The notes under the pieces are model-generated. The model searched no databases. It saw nothing but the letters and a program-made list of their open reading frames with translations, and had not been told where the DNA came from. From the NCBI RefSeq assembly GCF_003711225.1, contig NZ_CP031030.1, positions 4,960,001-5,024,000 of the forward strand: DNA of 64,000 bases. Direction: 5' to 3'. The DNA is from Runella sp. SP2 (GTDB taxonomy: Bacteria > Bacteroidota > Bacteroidia > Cytophagales > Spirosomataceae). Positions 59,837-64,000 of this stretch are shown in pieces. The position numbers and the translations under genes were made by a program. The first letter of the stretch is position 1. Every line of letters starts with the position of its first letter.

Positions 59837-60970
59837 ATGAACCTGTTTAACGTTTATCCGATTTACGACATCGAACCCGTCCAAGCGCAAGGCTCTTGGC
59901 TCTGGGACAGCAAAGGCGAGAAGTACCTCGACCTTTACGGCGGTCACGCCGTGATTTCGGTGGGTCATTGTCACCCCCATTACGTCGAAAAAATGACGGA
60001 ACAGTTGCGACGAATTAACTTCTACTCCAACTCTGTCAGGATACCGTTACAGGATGAATTGGCCCAAAAACTAGGCGACCTCGCGGGCTATCCCGATTAT
60101 ACCCTCTTTTTGTGCAACTCTGGTGCTGAAGCCAACGAAAACGCCATTAAGTTGGCCTCTTTTTACAACGGCGGTAGCAAAATAGTCGCCTTTACGAAGT
60201 CGTTTCACGGCCGTACGGCAGGAGCAGTTGCGATGACCGACAACCCGTCGATTGTTGCGCCTGTCAACTACAACAAACACGTCACGTTTTTGCCGTTCAA
60301 CGACGCCGAAGCCATTCGTCAGCATGACATGACCGACGTGTGTGCCATCATCGTTGAAGGCATCCAAGGCGTGGGTGGTATCCAAGTAGCATCAGAAGAG
60401 TTTTTGCGGGCCATCCGTCAGAAATGTGATGAAAGCAACGCTACCTTTATTTTGGACAGCGTACAGTGCGGTTATGGTCGTTCGGGCAAATTTTTCTCAA
60501 ACCAACACTACACCGACCTTCACGCCGACCTATACACCACGGCCAAAGGCATGGGCAACGGTTTCCCCATTGCAGGGGTTTTGATTTCGCCCAAGTTCCA
60601 AGCCAAATACGGCATGTTGGGAACTACCTTCGGCGGAAATCACTTGGCGTGTGCGGCGGGTATTGCTGTACTCGACATCATGAAGGAAGAAAACCTCATG
60701 GCCAACGCCGTAGAAATCGGGGATTATTTGATGAAAGGCATTGCCGAAATCGGTGGCTACAAAGAGCTTCGCGGACGTGGGTTGATGATTGGCATCGAAT
60801 ACGATTTCGCCATTGAAGACCTCCGCAACAAGCTGTTGTTCGACTATAAATTATTCACGGGCGTAGCAGGCAAAAACACCATTCGTTTGTTGCCGTCGCT
60901 CGCACTCAAAAAAGAAGAAGCTGATTTGTTTTTAGAAGCGTTGAGCAAAGAAGTTCGCGTTTTGGCCTAA
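59837..60970 (+). CDS. argD: Acetylornithine/N-acyl-ornithine aminotransferase
   Basis: A 377-residue class III PLP aminotransferase. Visible are the start LFNVYPIYDIEPVQAQGSWL, the PLP-phosphate loop NSGAEANENAIKLA, FHGRTAGAV, the Asp in ILDSVQCGYGRSG and the Schiff-base Lys237 in TTAKGMGNGFP. It transaminates N-acyl-glutamate semialdehyde in arginine synthesis, feeding the N-acyl-ornithine carbamoyltransferase encoded at 45823. The ATG giving MNLFNV is chosen over a TTG five codons earlier. Confidence 0.92.
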   Translation: MNLFNVYPIYDIEPVQAQGSWLWDSKGEKYLDLYGGHAVISVGHCHPHYVEKMTEQLRRINFYSNSVRIPLQDELAQKLGDLAGYPDYTLFLCNSGAEANENAIKLASFYNGGSKIVAFTKSFHGRTAGAVAMTDNPSIVAPVNYNKHVTFLPFNDAEAIRQHDMTDVCAIIVEGIQGVGGIQVASEEFLRAIRQKCDESNATFILDSVQCGYGRSGKFFSNQHYTDLHADLYTTAKGMGNGFPIAGVLISPKFQAKYGMLGTTFGGNHLACAAGIAVLDIMKEENLMANAVEIGDYLMKGIAEIGGYKELRGRGLMIGIEYDFAIEDLRNKLLFDYKLFTGVAGKNTIRLLPSLALKKEEADLFLEALSKEVRVLA

Positions 60971-61036
60971 TTAAAAGCTAGTCCCAAGATGTAATTCGGG
61001 ACGCTCATGGTATCACGTTTCTGACGTTATAATTGG

Positions 61037-61076
61037 AAAAACCCTGAAAAAGTAACCTATCTTTTTCAGGGTTTTT
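61037..61076 (+). terminator. Terminator of argD
   Basis: A perfect 16-bp stem (aaaaaccctgaaaaag / ctttttcagggttttt) with an 8-nt loop and a T-run. Confidence 0.92.
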
Positions 61077-61115
61077 ATTTATCTTTACCAAAGATACTTT
61101 TTAAATCAACTGACC

Positions 61116-61727
61116 ATGTTAACGAAAACCTCTCGTCGAAAAGCACTACTGCCTCCCCAAAAGGTGTCTATTGAAGAATATTTCAGGGCAGAAGACAAAT
61201 CCATTTATAAACATGAATACCATGACGGCATTATCAAAAAAATGGCAGGAGGACAATTAACTCATAATCGATTGGCTCAAAAAGCAGCCAATCTCATTGA
61301 TTCTTTTTTGGAAAGTAATGATGTAAATCTTGTGGTAAGTAACAGCGACACTAAAATCCGAATTGAGCAATACAACAAGTTTGTGTATCCCGATGCAGTA
61401 GTGATTTGTGAAAAGCCAGCGTTTTACCAAAACCGAAAAGATACAATTACCAACCCTCTTGTCGTCGTAGAAGTACTGTCCGACTCCACCAAAGAGTACG
61501 ACCGAACCCTCAAATACGAGTATTACCGTACCATTCCAAGTTTCAAAGAATACGTATTGGTACATCAAGACCGCAAACACGTATCGGTCTATACCAAACA
61601 ACCCGATGCCACTTGGATTGTCCGCGACTACGACGGCGACGATGCCACCGCTATTTTGTACGCCATTCAGCAATGTCCACTGTCTCTCAAACGTCTTTAC
61701 AGGGGACTAGAAATCATAAACCCATAA
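61116..61727 (+). CDS. Uma2 family (DUF820) endonuclease-like protein
   Basis: 203 residues. The PD-(D/E)xK-like core: EEYFRAEDKSIYKHEYHDG, YPDAVVICEKPAF (Asp) and NPLVVVEVLSDSTKEYDRTLK (Glu and Lys). Uma2 proteins are widespread nuclease-fold proteins of unknown role, frequently in many copies. Stands alone between two terminators. Confidence 0.88.
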   Translation: MLTKTSRRKALLPPQKVSIEEYFRAEDKSIYKHEYHDGIIKKMAGGQLTHNRLAQKAANLIDSFLESNDVNLVVSNSDTKIRIEQYNKFVYPDAVVICEKPAFYQNRKDTITNPLVVVEVLSDSTKEYDRTLKYEYYRTIPSFKEYVLVHQDRKHVSVYTKQPDATWIVRDYDGDDATAILYAIQQCPLSLKRLYRGLEIINP

Positions 61728-61728
61728 A

Positions 61729-61761
61729 AAAACCGCAAAGCACATACGGCCTTGCGGTTTT
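61729..61761. terminator. Shared terminator of Uma2 and argS genes
   Basis: Stem aaaaccgcaa / ttgcggtttt with a 13-nt loop. On the minus strand it is followed by seven T residues, so it is a strong terminator of argS and serves the convergent Uma2 gene too. Confidence 0.85.
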
Positions 61762-61781
61762 GAGAGACATTCGACATTCTC

Positions 61782-63560
61782 CTACATTCTATCGGGTACT
61801 TCAATGCCCAAAAGCTCCATTGCTTTACGAATCGAATCAGCAATGGCTTGGGTCAGTAGCAAGCGCACGTGTTGTGCCGCCGCGTTTGGCTCTTGTAAAA
61901 TCGAAACTTCAGCGTAAAACGTATTATATACCTTCGCCAATTCGTACGCATACTGCGAAATCAACGCGGGTGAGTAGTTACGACCCGCATCCGCTACGCG
62001 GTCAGGGAATTGCGTAAGGGCAAAAATCACTTCTTGTTCAGAAGCCGTTAGCGCTACCGTCGAGGCAGGTTTGTTCCAGTCAATGCCTAACTGCACCGCT
62101 TTGCGCAACACCGAACGCGTACGGGCGTGGGTGTATTGAATAAACGGCCCCGTATGTCCGTGCAACTCCACCGATTCGGCAGGGTTGAACAACATCCGTT
62201 TTTGCGGATCTACTTTCAACAAATAATACTTCAACGCCCCCAACCCAAGCATCGAGAACAGCTTTTGCTTTTCGGCCTCCGTAAAATCGTCGATTTTGCC
62301 TTTGGCGTTGCCTTCTTCGGCAGCGGCGGCGGTTACTTCTGCTACGAGTTCGTCGGCGTCCACCACCGTTCCTTCCCGCGACTTCATTTTTCCTGATGGC
62401 AAGTCCACCATTCCATAACTCAAGTGATAACAACCTTCGGCGTAAGTGCGACCGAGGCGTTTGAGAATGGCAAAAAGCACTTGGAAGTGATAATCCTGCT
62501 CATTTCCAACGACCCAAATCGACTTATTGGTAGAAAAATCGGTAAACTTCAAATCCGTTGTGCCTAAGTCTTGGGTAATGTACACCGAGGTACCATCGCC
62601 GCGCAGCACTAGCTTTTCGTCTAGCCCCTCTTCGGTCAAATCAATCCATACTGAATTATCGGGCTTTTTGAAAAACACACCTTTGGCCAAACCTTCTTCT
62701 ACGGCATCTTTCCCGAGCAAGTACGTATTTGACTCGTAGTAGGTTTTGTCAAAACTCACCCCAATTTTCTGATACGTATCGTTAAAGCCCGCATACACCC
62801 ACTCGTTCATGGTTTTCCAAAGCGTAACGGTGACCTCATCGCCCTGCTCCCATTTACGGAGCAATTCTTGGGCTTCGAGCATCCACGGCGCTTTTTTCTC
62901 GGCTTCTTCTTTGGTCATTCCCTCCGCTACAAGGGTTTGGATTTGCTGTTTGTATTCTTTGTCAAACAACACGTAATATTTTCCAATCAAGTGATCACCT
63001 TTCATTTCCGCCGACTCAGGCGTTTCGCCGTTACCCAGTTTGGCATAGGCCAGCATCGACTTACAAATGTGAATCCCACGGTCGTTGACAAGGCAAGTTT
63101 TGATAACGTCGTAGCCGTTGGCTTTCAAAATACGGGCGACCGAATCCCCCAAAAAGTTATTCCGTAAGTGCCCCAAGTGCAGCGGTTTGTTGGTATTAGG
63201 CGAAGAAAACTCCACCATCACCGACTGTCCATTGGGAGCGGCAAAGCCAAAGTTTTCGTCGAGAGCCAAGGCATTAAGGGCGCCCACCCAGGCTGATTCG
63301 TCAATACTAAGGTTCAAAAACCCTTGTACAACGTTGAAGTTGCTCACTACTCCCGACTTTTCCAACACGTATGCCCCGAGCGCATTCCCGATTTCGACGG
63401 GAGGCTTGCGGAGGCTTTTGGTGTACGGGAACGTTACGAATGTATAAAAACCTTCAAAATCTTTTTTGGTAGGTTGAAGTGCGATTGTTGACTCTTCAAC
63501 ATTATAAATCTCCTTTAATGCACTTTGGAGAGAAGTTTTGATAATGGCTTCGATTTGCAT
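61782..63560 (-). CDS. argS: Arginyl-tRNA synthetase
   Basis: 592 residues. The N-terminal Add-1 domain covers about 1-85, the HIGH motif is HLGH (128-131, in KPLHLGHLRNN), and the KMSKS-equivalent is KMKSREGTVV. The C-terminal anticodon domain ends in LLGIEVPDRM. It charges tRNA-Arg. The longer frame (48 more residues to 63704) is rejected: the added part is not family-like and runs through a -7 promoter box. Confidence 0.96.
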   Translation of the reverse strand: MQIEAIIKTSLQSALKEIYNVEESTIALQPTKKDFEGFYTFVTFPYTKSLRKPPVEIGNALGAYVLEKSGVVSNFNVVQGFLNLSIDESAWVGALNALALDENFGFAAPNGQSVMVEFSSPNTNKPLHLGHLRNNFLGDSVARILKANGYDVIKTCLVNDRGIHICKSMLAYAKLGNGETPESAEMKGDHLIGKYYVLFDKEYKQQIQTLVAEGMTKEEAEKKAPWMLEAQELLRKWEQGDEVTVTLWKTMNEWVYAGFNDTYQKIGVSFDKTYYESNTYLLGKDAVEEGLAKGVFFKKPDNSVWIDLTEEGLDEKLVLRGDGTSVYITQDLGTTDLKFTDFSTNKSIWVVGNEQDYHFQVLFAILKRLGRTYAEGCYHLSYGMVDLPSGKMKSREGTVVDADELVAEVTAAAAEEGNAKGKIDDFTEAEKQKLFSMLGLGALKYYLLKVDPQKRMLFNPAESVELHGHTGPFIQYTHARTRSVLRKAVQLGIDWNKPASTVALTASEQEVIFALTQFPDRVADAGRNYSPALISQYAYELAKVYNTFYAEVSILQEPNAAAQHVRLLLTQAIADSIRKAMELLGIEVPDRM

Positions 63561-63615
63561 AAGACGTGGTTCGTTGGTCTGCCTTCTAGTGTTAGTTGGC
63601 AACTTAAATAAGCCG

Positions 63616-63623
63616 CAAAAGTA
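63616..63623 (-). promoter_or_regulatory. Putative -7 box (TACTTTTG) of argS
   Basis: TAnnTTTG on the minus strand 56 nt before the argS ATG, with a TTTG 16 nt further upstream (63640-63643). Confidence 0.4.
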
Positions 63624-63692
63624 CGGCAAATTCGACAAGCAAATACTTGTATTCCCAAAAATTGGTTCTATTTTCGTATCATTCTCCACATT

Positions 63693-63700
63693 TAGCTTTG
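63693..63700 (+). promoter_or_regulatory. Putative -7 box (TAGCTTTG) of the terminal gene
   Basis: Perfect TAnnTTTG ending 7 nt before the ATG at 63708, giving a leaderless or nearly leaderless transcript. Confidence 0.4.
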
Positions 63701-63707
63701 CCATGAA

Positions 63708-64000
63708 ATGAAAAATAAGGTAGTTACCCTCCTATTATTGGTCATCAGTTGGCTAACACTCCCTGCATCGGCGCAGTTGGAACAGTCAGTGCGTTTAGAA
63801 TTTAAAGTAAACCAAAGCCTCGAAGAATACTTCGACGTCACTCCTTTGGACGAAGATGGGCTGCTGGTAACCCAGCGTAAAGAAGAATATTTTAAAAAAG
63901 AAAAATGGACTTTCTACCGATTCGACAACTTACTCAAACAGCGGTGGATGTCAGAATTTACGTTAGAAGACCAGCTTCACCCGATTAAGTCATACCACAA
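63708..64000 (+). CDS. Secreted protein, 3'-truncated by window end
   Basis: 97 codons are visible and the frame runs off the end. The N-terminus is a signal peptide (KNKVVTLLLLVISWLTLPASAQ) with a cleavage site after ASA; the mature part begins LEQSVRLEFKVNQSLEEYF and is acidic and aromatic. Not recognised. An ATG five bases upstream is out of frame and stops after two codons. Divergent from argS. Confidence 0.75.
   Translation, partial: MKNKVVTLLLLVISWLTLPASAQLEQSVRLEFKVNQSLEEYFDVTPLDEDGLLVTQRKEEYFKKEKWTFYRFDNLLKQRWMSEFTLEDQLHPIKSYH

Noticed and set aside
63561-63704. Longer ArgS start at 63704
   Set aside because: The added 48 residues are not ArgS-like, and they cross a -7 box and the divergent promoter region.
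1-64000. tRNA, rRNA, insertion sequences and prophage
   Set aside because: I looked for transposase/integrase-like proteins among the frames and cloverleaf or rRNA-like sequence by eye and found none; a covariance search would be needed to exclude a tRNA firmly.

Overview
The window reads as chromosomal DNA of a Bacteroidota bacterium, most likely order Cytophagales, close to Runella, Dyadobacter or Spirosoma. Support comes from a PorP/SprF-type gliding/type IX secretion protein, N-acyl-ornithine carbamoyltransferase in place of normal ArgF, carboxypeptidase-regulatory-like exported proteins, TAnnTTTG-type -7 promoter boxes with no Shine-Dalgarno sequences, and moderate GC. The genus is an inference. 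No rRNA, tRNA, insertion sequence, phage or CRISPR array was seen.

Layout. 1-4.4 kb: end of a membrane protein, a barstar-like protein, YraN, an AraC regulator and an SF1 helicase. 4.6-11.9 kb: a sugar isomerase, a Gfo/Idh/MocA protein, a repeat-filled spacer and a 1251-residue lipoprotein joining ThuA, quinoprotein-type propeller, HEAT, CARDB and blue-copper domains, then a YeiB/HGSNAT-like membrane acyltransferase. 12-15.8 kb: small stress or accessory proteins around a ten-unit hairpin array, then a YCII protein with an ECF42-type sigma factor. 15.8-24.6 kb: pirin, MhqD-like hydrolase and MhqO-like dioxygenase divergent from a MarR-GNAT fusion across a 26-bp perfect palindrome, then a polysaccharide-lyase-like protein, myo-inositol oxygenase, a second MhqO, an AraC regulator and a Dabb protein. 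24.7-36.9 kb: sigma-54, a PQQ dehydrogenase carrying cytochrome c, PorP, an ABC ATPase, an unknown conserved protein, thymidine kinase, and exported S9 and M20 peptidases. 37-51.9 kb: a fused SGNH esterase/GH28 pectinase, an acetyltransferase, L-2-hydroxyglutarate oxidase, a lipoprotein FKBP, an M16 subunit lacking its zinc motif, a DMT transporter, glutathione peroxidase, N-acyl-ornithine carbamoyltransferase, an ECF sigma/anti-sigma/adhesin/TlpA-DUF3738 group, a DUF433-DUF5615 toxin-antitoxin pair and MoaC.

52.1-58.6 kb is the highlight: a complete, gap-free six-gene ebo cluster (eboA-F) encoding an EboA protein, a TatD-like hydrolase, a UbiA prenyltransferase, a 3-dehydroquinate-synthase-like cyclase, a TIM-barrel protein and a nucleotide-pyrophosphatase-like enzyme. 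Such clusters are known from scytonemin-making cyanobacteria, other bacteria and some eustigmatophyte plastids, but their small-molecule product is unknown. The window ends with two small exported proteins, an acetylornithine aminotransferase, a Uma2 nuclease, ArgS and the start of a secreted protein that runs off the edge.

Most genes are monocistronic or in pairs, separated by clear hairpin terminators. Several start codons lie only 3-7 nt (one at 23 nt) downstream of a -7 box, suggesting leaderless or very-short-leader mRNAs.
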